Assembly (NCBI RefSeq): GCF_014645735.1
Contig: NZ_BMMH01000001.1
Location: 434,001 to 498,000 of the forward strand
Source of the DNA: Nocardia jinanensis
Lineage (GTDB): Bacteria; Actinomycetota; Actinomycetes; Mycobacteriales; Mycobacteriaceae
DNA: 64,000 nucleotides
Reading direction: 5' to 3'
Shown here in pieces: positions 34,649 through 44,422 of the stretch. How positions within the stretch are numbered: the first letter of the stretch is position 1; each line of letters opens with the position of its first letter. A program made the position numbers and the translations under genes. Under the pieces are notes generated by a model. The model was not told the origin of the DNA. It saw nothing but the letters and a program-made list of their open reading frames with translations, and searched no databases.

Positions 34649-36255
34649 TCACCGCGCGCCCGACCCGCAGCCCGGGCACACTCACCGGCGCCGGTGCGCT
34701 CACCCGATTCGCGCTCCGGCGCGAACGTTTCCCGCTGATCGCCTGGATCGTGGGCGGCACCCTGGTGTACTGGTCACAGGCGGTCGCGCTGGACGCGGCC
34801 TACCCGAACCAGGCCGATCTGGACGCCCTTGCCCGGAGTATGTCCGGCAATGCCGCCATGATCGCCATGGCGGGGCCGCCCCGCGTACTCGACACGGTGG
34901 AGGGCCAGGTCGCCTTCCAATCCAGTGCGTTCGGCATGGCAGTGGCCGCTCTGATGAGCATGTTCCTCATCGGACGGCACACCCGCTCGAACGAGGAGTC
35001 CGGGCGCGACGAACTCATTCGCTCCGCGGTGGTGGGCCGCTATGCGCCGCCGACCGCGGCGGCACTGCTCACGGTGAGCGCGAATATCGTGCTCGGGGCC
35101 GCGATCGCTGTCAGCCTGATCGGCTACGGGCTTCCGGTAGCGGGTTCGCTGGCGCTGGGGGTGGGAGCGACCTGCGCCGGTGGGGTGTTCGGAGCGGTCG
35201 CGCTGCTCGCGGCGCAGATCAGCGCGACCACCCGTGCCTGCTACGCCATCACCGGCACCGCCCTGGCGGTCTCCTATCTGCTTCGTGCCGTGGGCGATGT
35301 CGGTAACGGGGTGCTCTCCTGGTTCTCGCCGCTGGGCTGGGGTCAGGCTATGCGGCCCTACGACGGCGAAATCTGGTGGCCCGCGGCGCTATCGGTGGTG
35401 GTGGCGGTCGCGATCGGGTACGCCGCGGCGCGGGTCCTGGATCGGCGGGATTTCGGCGCGGGCCTGCTCCCGCCACGTCCGGGCCCGGCACGTGCCCCCG
35501 CGTCCCTGCACGGCACCTTCGGGCTGGCCTGGCGGCTACAGCGCGGGCTGTTGTACGGCTGGGCGATCGGGATGTTCTTCGGTGGTCTGTCGTTCGGCAC
35601 CATCGGCGACGATGTCGACGATCTACTGGGTGATATCGATCTGAACGAGGTACTCGGCCAGAACATGAGCAGTATGACCGACGCGTTCTACGCCATGGCC
35701 GTCGCGATCCTGGCGATCATCGCTTCCGCCTACACCATCTCGGCCGCCCTGCGCCTGCGCGCGGAGGAAACCACCGGGCACGCCGAACCGCTGCTCTCCA
35801 CCGAACTGGGCCGGCTGCGCTGGACGGCCGGGCATACGACGATCGTCCTGGCGGGTTCGGCGGTGGTGGTGGCCCTCAGCGGTTTCGGAATGGGTATCAC
35901 CTACGGCCTGATGACCGGCGACCTCTCCCGGGCGATCACCCTGACCGGTGCCGCGCTGACCTATCTCCCGGCGGTCTGGGTACTCGGCGGGGTGACACTG
36001 TTCCTGTTCGGCTTCGCGCCACTGGTCAACTCCGCGGCCTGGCTGTCCATGGCGTTCTGTGTGGTGGTGCTGATGTTCGGCGCGACACTGAAATTCCCCG
36101 CCTGGCTGATGAGCCTGTCGCCGTTCGACAACATCCCACTGGTTCCGGCACAGGGGTTCGATGCCGTGCCGGTACTGCTCACCCTGGCGGTGGCGCTACT
36201 TCTTTGCGCGGCGGGTGCCTTCGGGTTCCGCCGCCGCGACCTGCAGACCAACTAG
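34645..36255 (+). CDS. ABC-2 type exporter permease, 12-helix form
   Basis: A 536-aa membrane protein with about 12 hydrophobic segments, double the usual ABC-2 length and organised as two similar halves, as in putative exporters of polyketide antibiotics. The second half starts near residue 290 ([20 protein letters not shown]). It pairs with the preceding ATPase. The stop codon is followed by a strong hairpin. Confidence 0.88.
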   Translation: MITARPTRSPGTLTGAGALTRFALRRERFPLIAWIVGGTLVYWSQAVALDAAYPNQADLDALARSMSGNAAMIAMAGPPRVLDTVEGQVAFQSSAFGMAVAALMSMFLIGRHTRSNEESGRDELIRSAVVGRYAPPTAAALLTVSANIVLGAAIAVSLIGYGLPVAGSLALGVGATCAGGVFGAVALLAAQISATTRACYAITGTALAVSYLLRAVGDVGNGVLSWFSPLGWGQAMRPYDGEIWWPAALSVVVAVAIGYAAARVLDRRDFGAGLLPPRPGPARAPASLHGTFGLAWRLQRGLLYGWAIGMFFGGLSFGTIGDDVDDLLGDIDLNEVLGQNMSSMTDAFYAMAVAILAIIASAYTISAALRLRAEETTGHAEPLLSTELGRLRWTAGHTTIVLAGSAVVVALSGFGMGITYGLMTGDLSRAITLTGAALTYLPAVWVLGGVTLFLFGFAPLVNSAAWLSMAFCVVVLMFGATLKFPAWLMSLSPFDNIPLVPAQGFDAVPVLLTLAVALLLCAAGAFGFRRRDLQTN

Positions 36256-36288
36256 ATCGTGCGCCGGACCGGGATCCGGCGCACGATC
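36255..36288. terminator. Terminator between the ABC exporter and the P450 cluster
   Basis: GATCGTGCGCCGGA (36255-36268) pairs perfectly with 36275-36288 around a 6-nt loop. It begins on the last base of the permease stop codon and serves convergent genes. Confidence 0.75.
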
Positions 36289-36310
36289 CGATGTCATCCG
36301 GTGCGGCCGG

Positions 36311-37540
36311 TCACCGCCCGTTCAGGTGCACCGGCAGGCGGCGATGACCGTTGGAGATGAAACTCGGTACCGCGTCCAGTTCCTCGGGCGCGGCGGCGAG
36401 TTCCATCTTCGGGAACCGCTCGAAAACGGCCGGCAATGCCACCACCGCCTCCATCCGGGCCAACGGCGCGCCCAGGCAGTGATGGGCACCGTAACCGAAG
36501 GCCAGATGATCCTTGACTTTGCGGGCGGGGTCGAATTCGTCGGCGGTGTCCCCGTGGATCTTCGGATCCCGGTTGGCACCCGCGTAGCCGGCGAGGATGG
36601 CATCCCCCTTGGCGATCTCGACATCGCCGAGAACCAGATCCTCCACCGCGTAGCGCAGCGGGACGTGTGCCACCGGCGCCTCGAACCGCAATGCCTCCTC
36701 CACCAGATCCGGCCAGCTCACCCGGCCCTCGGCCAGAGCCGCCCGCTGCTGCGGCCGGGTCAGCAGCAGGTAGATCGCCTGGTCGAGCAGATTCACCGTC
36801 GTCTCGTGTCCGGCGCTGATCACCAGCATCAGGGTGTCGACGAGTTCCTGTTCGGTGAGCGGGGTTTCGATATCGTCGGTATCGGCGACGAGCAGGCTCG
36901 TCATATCCTCGCCCGAGTTCTCCCGGCGGTAGGAAACGAGCTGGAAGAGCAGTCCGTGCATCGCGATGTAGTTGGCCTGGGATTCCTCCGGGGACAACGT
37001 GGTGTCGAAGAACCTGTCCACGCCCTTGCGCAGTTGCGGATTCAGTTCGTCGGGAACACCCATCAACTCACTGACGACCCGGATGGGCAGCGGATAGGCC
37101 AAACCCTCCCGCAGGTCGGCGGATTCACCGTCCGGCGTGGCGGCGAGAGCATCGAGCAGACCCTCGGTGATCGCTTCGATCCGGGGCCGCAGTGCCGCGG
37201 TGCGCCGATGGGTGAACGCCGGGGCGACGATCTTGCGCAACCGGCGGTGTTCGGGACCGTAGGCGGTGAACATATTGTTCACCGCGACCCACGGCAGCAG
37301 CGGCCACTCCGCGGAGATCTCACCGCTCTGGAAGGCCGGCCAGTGCAGCCGGGGGTCCTTGGATACCTGCGGTCCGGAGAGGATCTCCTTGAGGATGGTC
37401 GCGTCGGTCACCGACCATGCGCGTACACCACCCGGCAGCTCCACCAGGGCCACCGGGCCCTGTTCCCGAAGCCGGACGATCTCGCCCTGGATATCCGAGC
37501 CTCCGGGGTCCAGGACGACGGGGACGGAACGGTTCTGCAT
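36311..37540 (-). CDS. Cytochrome P450, canonical (fifth P450 of the conservon)
   Basis: A 409-aa soluble P450 monooxygenase, needing ferredoxin and reductase partners not encoded here. All motifs are canonical: I-helix SAGHETT (acid-alcohol pair), K-helix ExxR as EEALRFEAP, and the heme loop FGYGAHHCLGAPLAR with the ligand Cys. I chose the ATG at 37540 because GAGGAG lies 6 nt upstream. It is closely similar to the P450 at 40549-41766, and both resemble the CYP154-type partners of conservons. It is the last gene of the operon, 26 bp after the preceding P450. Confidence 0.93.
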   Translation of the reverse strand: MQNRSVPVVLDPGGSDIQGEIVRLREQGPVALVELPGGVRAWSVTDATILKEILSGPQVSKDPRLHWPAFQSGEISAEWPLLPWVAVNNMFTAYGPEHRRLRKIVAPAFTHRRTAALRPRIEAITEGLLDALAATPDGESADLREGLAYPLPIRVVSELMGVPDELNPQLRKGVDRFFDTTLSPEESQANYIAMHGLLFQLVSYRRENSGEDMTSLLVADTDDIETPLTEQELVDTLMLVISAGHETTVNLLDQAIYLLLTRPQQRAALAEGRVSWPDLVEEALRFEAPVAHVPLRYAVEDLVLGDVEIAKGDAILAGYAGANRDPKIHGDTADEFDPARKVKDHLAFGYGAHHCLGAPLARMEAVVALPAVFERFPKMELAAAPEELDAVPSFISNGHRRLPVHLNGR

Positions 37541-37566
37541 CGGGAACTCCTCACTCGACAAGCGAA

Positions 37567-38811
37567 CTACTGAATGCCCGCCGAGCTGAGCGGCGGGCTC
37601 GGCGGGAAAGTGACCGGCAGCGATTGCAGCGCCCGGTGGAAGGGACCGGGCCGCCAGCGCAGTTCCTCGGGCGCCACCGCCAGTTCCAGTTCCGGCAGGG
37701 CGTCCAGCAGCTGGTCGATACCGTCCTGCACGATCAGCAGGGCCGCCGGCCGCGCCGGGCAGGCGTGCGGGCCCGTACCGAAGGCCAGATGCGACCGGTT
37801 ATCGGTGAAATCGCCGGTTCGGATGGCCGGATCGTTGTTGCAGGCGGCCATGCTGATCATCACCGGCTGATGTGCCGGGAGCCAGAGGTCGGCGATAAGA
37901 ATCGGCTGCCGGGGATAGCTGATGCAGTAGTTGGCCATCGGCGGGTCGTTGAACAGCACCTCGTCCAGCGCGTCCCGGGTCGAGAGGCTGCCGTCGAGCA
38001 CATTGGCCGCGAATCGCTCGTCGGTCAGCATGAGCAGCAGCGTGTTCACGATCAGGTTCTGCGGCGGTTCGATGCCCGCGCCGTAGAGCAGCGCGAGCTG
38101 GTGCAACATCTCCTCGTCGTCCAGCTTCACCGGATGCTCCACCAGCCAGCTGGTGACGTCGGCGCCCGGTTCGACCCGCTTGACGCGGGTGAGCTCGAGC
38201 AGCGCCTCGGCCAGCATCTGGTTACCGGCGGCGGCATCGACGGTATCGAACATGGCCGCCATACCGGTGGCCGCCCGCTGCCCGATCTCTGTCGAGCAGC
38301 CGAGCATATCGTTGAGCGTCGCGAAGATGAGCGGTAGCGCGTACTGACTGACCACATCGCAGTAACCGTCCGCGCAGAACGCGTTGATCAGCGGGATGGC
38401 ATTGGCCTCGACTACCTGGTGCAGCCGATGCAGATCGATCTTGCCCAGGGCCGACGCGGCCGCCGAGCGGTACCGCATATGTTCACGGCCCGCACTTCGA
38501 ATGGGGTTCGGCCGCCATTCCATCATCGGCCGGATCGGTGAATCGGCCGGGATATTGCGCTCCCACATACGCGGATCGGCGGGGAAATGATCCGGGTCGT
38601 TGAGGATCTGCAATGCGGCGTGGTACCCGATCACCAGAGTCGCGGGTACCCCCGGGGCCAGTTCGACGGGGGCCAACGACCCGAAGCGGCGTCGCATCTC
38701 CCGGTACACCTTGTGCGGATCGGCCGCGTACTCCTCCGTATACAGAGGGATACGTGGTCCGCCGGAATCCCTCGGCCCGGCCGGCGATAGGGGTTCGCTG
38801 TCGATATTCAA
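37567..38811 (-). CDS. Cytochrome P450 lacking ExxR, CYP157-like (copy 3)
   Basis: A 414-aa P450. The heme Cys is kept in FGTGPHACPARPAA, but the Gly two after Cys is Ala. The K-helix reads DEVLFNDPP, with Phe for the Arg of ExxR. The I-helix reads YGAGIEPPQN, with Pro at the place of the Thr. The same changes occur in its two paralogues here, so they are family features, as in CYP157. Most of the sequence matches the P450 at 39141-40403. The TTG at 38811 is my preferred start (CAGGAA upstream, same length as the paralogues); the frame is open to 38889. Confidence 0.85.
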   Translation of the reverse strand: MNIDSEPLSPAGPRDSGGPRIPLYTEEYAADPHKVYREMRRRFGSLAPVELAPGVPATLVIGYHAALQILNDPDHFPADPRMWERNIPADSPIRPMMEWRPNPIRSAGREHMRYRSAAASALGKIDLHRLHQVVEANAIPLINAFCADGYCDVVSQYALPLIFATLNDMLGCSTEIGQRAATGMAAMFDTVDAAAGNQMLAEALLELTRVKRVEPGADVTSWLVEHPVKLDDEEMLHQLALLYGAGIEPPQNLIVNTLLLMLTDERFAANVLDGSLSTRDALDEVLFNDPPMANYCISYPRQPILIADLWLPAHQPVMISMAACNNDPAIRTGDFTDNRSHLAFGTGPHACPARPAALLIVQDGIDQLLDALPELELAVAPEELRWRPGPFHRALQSLPVTFPPSPPLSSAGIQ

Positions 38812-39140
38812 CGTCTGCTGGTTCCTGCGAGTCTGATCGCGGTCGGGGCTCCAACCGCTGGGCTGAGCACGCGACTCTACCCGGAACACAGCAGATGCGA
38901 TCGAATTCGCAGCGCCACAATCACTTCAGGATCCGGCGGAAAACGGTCACATTCCCTCCCACCTGCGACGACTGGTCGAATTACCGATTCGCCGACGCCG
39001 GAAGCTCCCCAGTCCCGGCATCATCACCCCGTGGGTGGAGAGCCGGGACGAAGCAATACGACGACCGGTCGGCACCGCGCCCACGGGTCCACCCGCGCCC
39101 CTCCGGCGACCCGCAGGCGGGCGCTATCGATGGATAGTGC
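38812..39140. other. Intergenic gap inside the P450 array
   Basis: About 330 bp between two similar P450 genes, the only large gap in an otherwise compact operon. No coding frame is convincing. It may carry an internal promoter or be debris of the duplication that produced the tandem copies. Confidence 0.4.
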
Positions 39141-40403
39141 TCACCCGAGCCGGATCGGGTGACTCTCGGGGAAGGTGACCGGAAGCGATACCAGCGCTCG
39201 ATGGAACGGACCCGGCCGCCAACGCAATTCAGTGGACGGTACCGCCAGTTCCATCTCCGGTATCGCGTCCAGCAGCTGATCGATGGCGTCCTGTACGACC
39301 AGCAGCGCCACCGAACGTGCCGGACAGCTGTGCTGGCCCACGCTGAAGGCCAGATGTGACCGGTTGTCGGTCAGCCCACCGGATTTGATGGCGGGATCGT
39401 TGTTGCACGCGGTCATACTGATCAGCACCGGTTGATGAGCCGGCAACCAGATACCGTCGATCAGCATCGGCTGCCGCGGATAGCTGATGCAGTAGTTGGC
39501 CATCGGTGGATCGTTGAACAGCACCTCGTCCAGCGCGTCCCGGGTCGACAGACTGCCGTCGAGCACACTCGCCGCGAACCGTTCATCGGTCAGCATCAGC
39601 AGCAGCGTGTTCACGATCAGGTTCTGCGGCGGTTCGGTACCCGCGCCGTACAGCAGCGCCAGTTGCTGCCGCGTCTCCTCGTCGCTCAGCTGCACCGGAT
39701 GCTGGACCAGCCGGGTGGTGATGTCGTCACCGGGCCGGACCCGTTTGAGGCGCGCCAGTTCCAGCAACGCGTCGGCCTGGGTCGCATTGCCCTCGGCAGC
39801 CCCGACAGTATCGAACATGGCGGCCAGGCCGCGGGCCGCGCGATGCCCGAGTTCGGGCGGGCAACCCAGCATGGCGTTCAGCGTGGCGAAGATCAGAGGC
39901 GAGGCGTACTGGCCGACCACATCGCAGTAGCCATCGGTACAGAACGAGTTGATCAGCGTGACCGCGATCTGCTCGATGGTGGAATGCAATTCGTGCATAT
40001 CGACCGCACCGATGGCCGAAACCGCGGCCGATCGGTAGCGGATGCGGTCGTTGCCGACCGTGCGCAGTGGATTCGGCCGATACTCCATCATGGGGAGTAC
40101 CGGGCAGTTCTCGGGCACTCCGCGCTGCCATATCCGGGGATCGGCGGGAAAGTGCTCCGGATCGTTGAGGATTCGCAGCGCGGTGTGGTAGCCGATCACC
40201 AGAGTGCCCGGCACCCCCGGCGCCAACTCCACCGGGGCCAACGATCCGAAACGCTGCCGCATCTCCCGGTACACCTTGTGCGGATCGGCGGCGAACTCCT
40301 CCGAATACAGCGGAATATAGGGGCCGATGGGATCCATCGGGGAACCGTGGATCACCAGGCGTGGATCGGAAACGCGGTACTGCTCGTGTTGTGCTGTGGT
40401 CAA
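39141..40403 (-). CDS. Cytochrome P450 lacking ExxR, CYP157-like (copy 2)
   Basis: A 420-aa P450. The K-helix is DEVLFNDPP (no Arg), the I-helix YGAGTEPPQN (no Thr), and the heme loop FSVGQHSCPARSVA, with Ser instead of the first loop Gly, but the Cys ligand and the preceding His are kept. I chose the TTG at 40403 because GGAG lies 9 nt upstream and the start TTG-ACC-AC matches that of the cvnD-proximal paralogue. It is near-identical in long stretches to the next gene downstream (37567-38811), a recent tandem duplication. Confidence 0.86.
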   Translation of the reverse strand: MTTAQHEQYRVSDPRLVIHGSPMDPIGPYIPLYSEEFAADPHKVYREMRQRFGSLAPVELAPGVPGTLVIGYHTALRILNDPEHFPADPRIWQRGVPENCPVLPMMEYRPNPLRTVGNDRIRYRSAAVSAIGAVDMHELHSTIEQIAVTLINSFCTDGYCDVVGQYASPLIFATLNAMLGCPPELGHRAARGLAAMFDTVGAAEGNATQADALLELARLKRVRPGDDITTRLVQHPVQLSDEETRQQLALLYGAGTEPPQNLIVNTLLLMLTDERFAASVLDGSLSTRDALDEVLFNDPPMANYCISYPRQPMLIDGIWLPAHQPVLISMTACNNDPAIKSGGLTDNRSHLAFSVGQHSCPARSVALLVVQDAIDQLLDAIPEMELAVPSTELRWRPGPFHRALVSLPVTFPESHPIRLG

Positions 40404-40548
40404 GGCGTCACACTCCGAGGTTCGTATGAATCGGCGAATAGTGCGTTTTCGCAGACCTATCCGCCGACCCATACATCCCGCTCAGCGACGTCCGCGACGA
40501 GCCATCAGCATGAAGTTGTAGTAACCGGAACCTTTTACGCTACCGGTT

Positions 40549-41766
40549 TCAGCTCAGGTACACAGGCAATTCCTGGTGACCGTTGGAAACGAAGCTGACC
40601 ACCGGCGTCAGTTCGCTCACATCCGCCGCCAGCCGGATATCCGGGAAGCGCCGGAACAGCGCGGGCAGCGCGATTTCAGCTTCCATCCGTGCCAGTGGCG
40701 CGCCGATGCAGTGGTGCGCCCCGTACCCGAACGACACATGATCCTTCGCCGCCCGCGTCACGTCGAAGATATCGGCGGTGGCGCCGTGGACCCTCGGATC
40801 GCGGCCGGCGGCGGCATAGGAGGCGAGGATGGCCTCGCCCTTGCCGATCCGCAGACCCTCGATCTCGATGTCCTCTACCGCGAACCGCAGCGGTAGATGT
40901 GCGACCGGCGCCTCGTAGCGCAGCGTCTCCTCCACCACCTCCGACCAGCTCACCTCACCGGCCAGGGCGGCCGCCCGCTGCTGCGGATGGGTGAGCAACG
41001 CGACAATGGCCTGATCGAGCAGATTGACCGTCGTTTCGTGACCGGCGTTGATGACCAGCATCAGCGTCTCGACGATCTGCTTCTCGGTGAGCTGCGAACC
41101 GTCCTCGTCGCGGCTGGTGATCATCACACTGGTGATATCGTCGCCGGGATTATCGCGCCGATAGACGACCAGCTCGGTGACCAGGCCGTACATCTCGACA
41201 TAGTTCGCCTGCGCCCCCGCCTGATCGATCGTGGTATCGAAATACCGGTCGACACACACCCGCAAGCCCGCTTCCAGCGTCTCGGGGACCCCGAGCAACT
41301 CGGTGATCACCCGGATCGGAACCGGGTAGGCGTAGCCCTCACGCAGGTCGACCACCGTTCCGGCGGGTACGGCGGCCAATCGGTCGAGCAGTTCGGCGAT
41401 CAGAGCTTCCACGCGCGGGCGCAGCGCCGCGGTCCGTCGATGGGTGAACGCCGGTGACACCAGCCGGCGCAGCCGGCGATGGTCGGAACCGTAGGCGGTG
41501 AACATGTTCTCCACCGCGATCCACGGCAGCAGCGGCCAGTCCTCGGTGATCTCGCCGTTCACGAACGCCGTCCAGTGCTGGCGCGGGTCCTTGGACACCC
41601 GCGGATCGGCCAGCAGACTCTTCAGTACCGCCGCGTCGGTGATCGACCAGGCCGGGACATCACCCGGCAGTGCGATCAGCGCGGCGGGACCCTGGGCACG
41701 CAACCGTGCGGATTCCCCCTGGGTATCCGCACCGGCCATGTCCAGGACGATGAGTTCGCGGTCCAA
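40549..41766 (-). CDS. Cytochrome P450, canonical (second P450 of the conservon)
   Basis: A 405-aa P450 with canonical motifs: I-helix NAGHETT, K-helix EETLRYEAP (ExxR intact), heme loop FGYGAHHCIGAPLAR. It is closely related to the last P450 of the operon. The TTG at 41766 has AAGGAG 7 nt upstream. It follows the first CYP157-like gene by 11 bp, reproducing the CYP157-CYP154 pairing described in Streptomyces conservons. Substrate unknown. Confidence 0.93.
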   Translation of the reverse strand: MDRELIVLDMAGADTQGESARLRAQGPAALIALPGDVPAWSITDAAVLKSLLADPRVSKDPRQHWTAFVNGEITEDWPLLPWIAVENMFTAYGSDHRRLRRLVSPAFTHRRTAALRPRVEALIAELLDRLAAVPAGTVVDLREGYAYPVPIRVITELLGVPETLEAGLRVCVDRYFDTTIDQAGAQANYVEMYGLVTELVVYRRDNPGDDITSVMITSRDEDGSQLTEKQIVETLMLVINAGHETTVNLLDQAIVALLTHPQQRAAALAGEVSWSEVVEETLRYEAPVAHLPLRFAVEDIEIEGLRIGKGEAILASYAAAGRDPRVHGATADIFDVTRAAKDHVSFGYGAHHCIGAPLARMEAEIALPALFRRFPDIRLAADVSELTPVVSFVSNGHQELPVYLS

Positions 41767-41777
41767 CGACTGACTCC

Positions 41778-43049
41778 TTACACGAGGTTCAACGGTGGAG
41801 AAGGCGGGAAGGCGACCGGCAGAGCCGCCAGAGCCCGGTGAAAGGGCCCGGGGCGCCAGACGAGCTCTTCGGGCGCCACCGCCAGCTCCAGTTCGGGAAG
41901 CGCGTCGAGCAACAGGTCGATCGCCTCCTGGACCACCACGAAGGCCGGGGACTGCGCGGGACAGGCGTGCGGTCCGATACTCCAGGCCAGATGCGACCGG
42001 TTACCCGTGTGGTCGGCGCCCCGGATGGCCGGATCGTTGTTGCACGCGGACAAGCTGATCACCACCGGCTGGTGGGCCGGTAGCCAGGTGTTCTCGACGA
42101 GAATCGGCTGCCGCGGGTAGGTGGTGCAGAAGTTGGCCATCGGCGGGTCGTTGAACAGCACCTCGTCCAGCGCGTCGCGGGTGGACAGCGCACCGCCGAG
42201 CATGTTCCCGCCGAACCGGTCGTCGGTCATCATCAGCAGCAGCGTGTTGTTGATCAGGTTCTGCTGCGGCTCCACCCCGGCGCCGTAGAAGCTGATCAGG
42301 TTGGACAGCAACTCCTCGTCGTCGAGCTTCGCCGGGTGGTGCACCAGCCGGGAGGTCACGTCGTCGGCCGGATCGGAACGCTTCTGGAAGATGAGTTCCA
42401 TCAGCGCTTCGCTGAGATGATTCATTCCCCATTCGGCGTTGACCGTGTCGAACAGCGCGGCCATTCCGTTGGCGACCCGCTCACCCAGTTCCAGTGAACA
42501 ACCGACCATCCGATTGAGCACCTCGAACACCAGCGGGAACGCGTATTGGGTGACGAGATCGGCTTCGCCGGTCCCACAGAAGGAGTTGATCAGCGGGACC
42601 GCGGTCTTCTCCACCGTCTGGTGCAGCTCGTGCAGGTCGATACCCTCGATCGCGTACACATAGGCCTGGCGATACCGCTGATGCAGATCGCCACTGTTGC
42701 GCAGGGCGTTCGGGTACCACTCCATCATCGGCTTGACCGGCGAATCCGGCGGGATACTCGTCTGCCAGGTCCGCGGATCGGCCGGGAACCGATCGGGATC
42801 GTTGAGGATCCGGACCGCCGCCTCGTAGCCGATCACCAGGGTGGCGGGTACGTCCGGAGCCAGATCGATGGGAACCAGCGATCCGTACCGGCTCCGCATC
42901 GCGGCATAGGCCCGATGCGGATCACCGGCGAATTCTTCGGAAAAGAGGCTGAATCGATCGCCGATGCCCCCGGTGGGGTCTCCGTGGACGACCGGGCATC
43001 CGGCGAACGGAGGTTGTTGTTGCGGAACCGGAGAGAACTGCGTGGTCAA
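41778..43049 (-). CDS. cvnE: Cytochrome P450 lacking ExxR, CYP157-like (CvnE position)
   Basis: A 423-aa P450 directly after cvnD. The K-helix is DEVLFNDPP, the I-helix YGAGVEPQQN and the heme loop WSIGPHACPAQSPA, so the ExxR Arg, the I-helix Thr and the first aromatic/Gly of the heme loop are all replaced while the Cys remains. It is more distant from the two tandem copies than they are from each other. The TTG at 43049 overlaps the cvnD stop by 4 nt (TTGA) and GGAG lies upstream. The symbol follows gene position in conservons. Confidence 0.87.
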   Translation of the reverse strand: MTTQFSPVPQQQPPFAGCPVVHGDPTGGIGDRFSLFSEEFAGDPHRAYAAMRSRYGSLVPIDLAPDVPATLVIGYEAAVRILNDPDRFPADPRTWQTSIPPDSPVKPMMEWYPNALRNSGDLHQRYRQAYVYAIEGIDLHELHQTVEKTAVPLINSFCGTGEADLVTQYAFPLVFEVLNRMVGCSLELGERVANGMAALFDTVNAEWGMNHLSEALMELIFQKRSDPADDVTSRLVHHPAKLDDEELLSNLISFYGAGVEPQQNLINNTLLLMMTDDRFGGNMLGGALSTRDALDEVLFNDPPMANFCTTYPRQPILVENTWLPAHQPVVISLSACNNDPAIRGADHTGNRSHLAWSIGPHACPAQSPAFVVVQEAIDLLLDALPELELAVAPEELVWRPGPFHRALAALPVAFPPSPPLNLV

Positions 43050-43669
43050 AGACGAGACTCCAATCGGCGGAACAAAAATTCGACGAGCGTGATCAACGAC
43101 TGCAGGCAGGTGCGCCGATCACGAGCGTCGAGGGCGATGAGCGGAGTGTCTTCGGTGAGGTCGAGCGCCTCGCGCACTTCCGACAGCGGGAAGCGACTCG
43201 AACCCTCGAACTCGTTCACCCCGACCGCGTACGGCACACCGCGCTCTTCGAGCACGGCAAGTACCTCGTCGGCCTTCTCGATACGCCGGGTGTCCACCAG
43301 GACCAGGGCGCCGAGTGCGCCCTTGGCCAGTTCCTCCCACAGCGGAATGAACCGCTGCTGGCCCGGAGTACCGAAGAGGTACAGGGCCAGTTCGGGGTTG
43401 AGCGTGATACGGCCGAAGTCCATCGCGACCGTGGTCTGCGTTTTCGATCCCAACCCGCCCAGATCGTCGATCCCGACGCTGGCCTCGGTGATGGTCTCCT
43501 CGGTACGCAGGGGTTTGATCTCGGAAACACTGCTCACGAAGGTGGTCTTGCCGACGCCGAAATTACCGGCAACCAGCAATTTCACCGATCGGGTCACCGT
43601 CTCCGGCACATAGTCGACCGCGCGACCGTAATCCGCGGGCCGATCAGGCCGGGAGAGCACGGAGCCCAT
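43046..43669 (-). CDS. cvnD: Conservon small GTPase CvnD
   Basis: A 207-aa Ras-like ATP/GTP-binding protein. The P-loop is GNFGVGKTTF (about residues 35-44), a G3-like FGTPGQQRF follows, and a G4-like VGVNEF near 155 stands where NKxD is expected. In Streptomyces conservons CvnD works with CvnA, CvnB and CvnC at the membrane, like a eukaryotic G-protein-coupled system. It overlaps cvnC by 26 bp and the first P450 by 4 nt. Confidence 0.93.
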   Translation of the reverse strand: MGSVLSRPDRPADYGRAVDYVPETVTRSVKLLVAGNFGVGKTTFVSSVSEIKPLRTEETITEASVGIDDLGGLGSKTQTTVAMDFGRITLNPELALYLFGTPGQQRFIPLWEELAKGALGALVLVDTRRIEKADEVLAVLEERGVPYAVGVNEFEGSSRFPLSEVREALDLTEDTPLIALDARDRRTCLQSLITLVEFLFRRLESRL

Positions 43670-43991
43670 TGAGTACCTCCTCGAGCAGGGCGATCTCCGG
43701 CATTATCTCCGCCGGGGTCGGGATATTCAGATGTCCGCTGTCCAGCAGATCGGACACCACGATCGTCACCACCGACGGCGGGAGGTCGAGATAGGCGGCG
43801 ACCTCCGCGATCGACAGGGCACCGCGAGCACAGACATCGACCACCCGGCGTGCGTCCGGCGTGGAGCCCGGCGCCGGATCCCCGACAGCGACGACCAGGG
43901 TTACCAGGCCGAGCTCACGGGTCGGACGGGAGCGTCCGCCGGTCCGCACGTACGCACGGACCAGGTCTGGATCACGCCGCGACCGGCTCAT
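43644..43991 (-). CDS. cvnC: Conservon protein CvnC (DUF742)
   Basis: A 115-aa protein of the DUF742 family. VRAYVRTGGRSRPT near the start and SIAEVAAYLDLPPSVVTIVVSDLLDSGHLNI (a winged-helix-like segment, about 65-95) are diagnostic. Its start overlaps the cvnB stop by 4 nt (ATGA). It is a partner of the GTPase module; biochemical role unclear. Confidence 0.93.
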   Translation of the reverse strand: MSRSRRDPDLVRAYVRTGGRSRPTRELGLVTLVVAVGDPAPGSTPDARRVVDVCARGALSIAEVAAYLDLPPSVVTIVVSDLLDSGHLNIPTPAEIMPEIALLEEVLNGLRALPA

Positions 43992-44422
43992 TGCAGATCG
44001 CCGCCGTGTGCGCCTCTGCGAGGTTCACTACCGAGCTCGTGGCCCACTCGGCTGGCCAGCTCGTTCATCCGATGCGCGATCAGGCCCACATCGATATCGG
44101 TCATGGTCGCCACACCCAGGAGCGCGCCCTCGCCCGCCGCGGTGATCATGATCATGCCCTGGTCGTATTCGGTCATGTTCTGCCGCACGTCGTTTCCGTT
44201 GCTGCCGCAGAACTCGCCGAGCGCTTTGCCGAGTGAACGCAGCCCGGAGGCCGCGGCAGCGAAACGTTCGGCATCGTCTTTCGCGATACCCGCCGAATGG
44301 GCGATGCGCAGCCCGTCCTCGGACAGCAGGACGGCGAATCGGACGCCGGGAACCTCGAGATCGTCCAGTAACCAGCCCAGTTTATTGGTGCTGTCGGATA
44401 CCACTGTCCTCGGTGAACCCAT
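43988..44422 (-). CDS. cvnB: Conservon roadblock/LC7 protein CvnB
   Basis: A 144-aa roadblock/LC7 domain protein. LGWLLDDLEVPGVRFAVLLSEDGLRIAHS is the typical beginning and LVAHRMNELA-like helices the end. In conservons it is thought to regulate the GTPase, like MglB for MglA. It overlaps the cvnA stop by 1 nt (TGATG). Confidence 0.93.
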   Translation of the reverse strand: MGSPRTVVSDSTNKLGWLLDDLEVPGVRFAVLLSEDGLRIAHSAGIAKDDAERFAAAASGLRSLGKALGEFCGSNGNDVRQNMTEYDQGMIMITAAGEGALLGVATMTDIDVGLIAHRMNELASRVGHELGSEPRRGAHGGDLQ

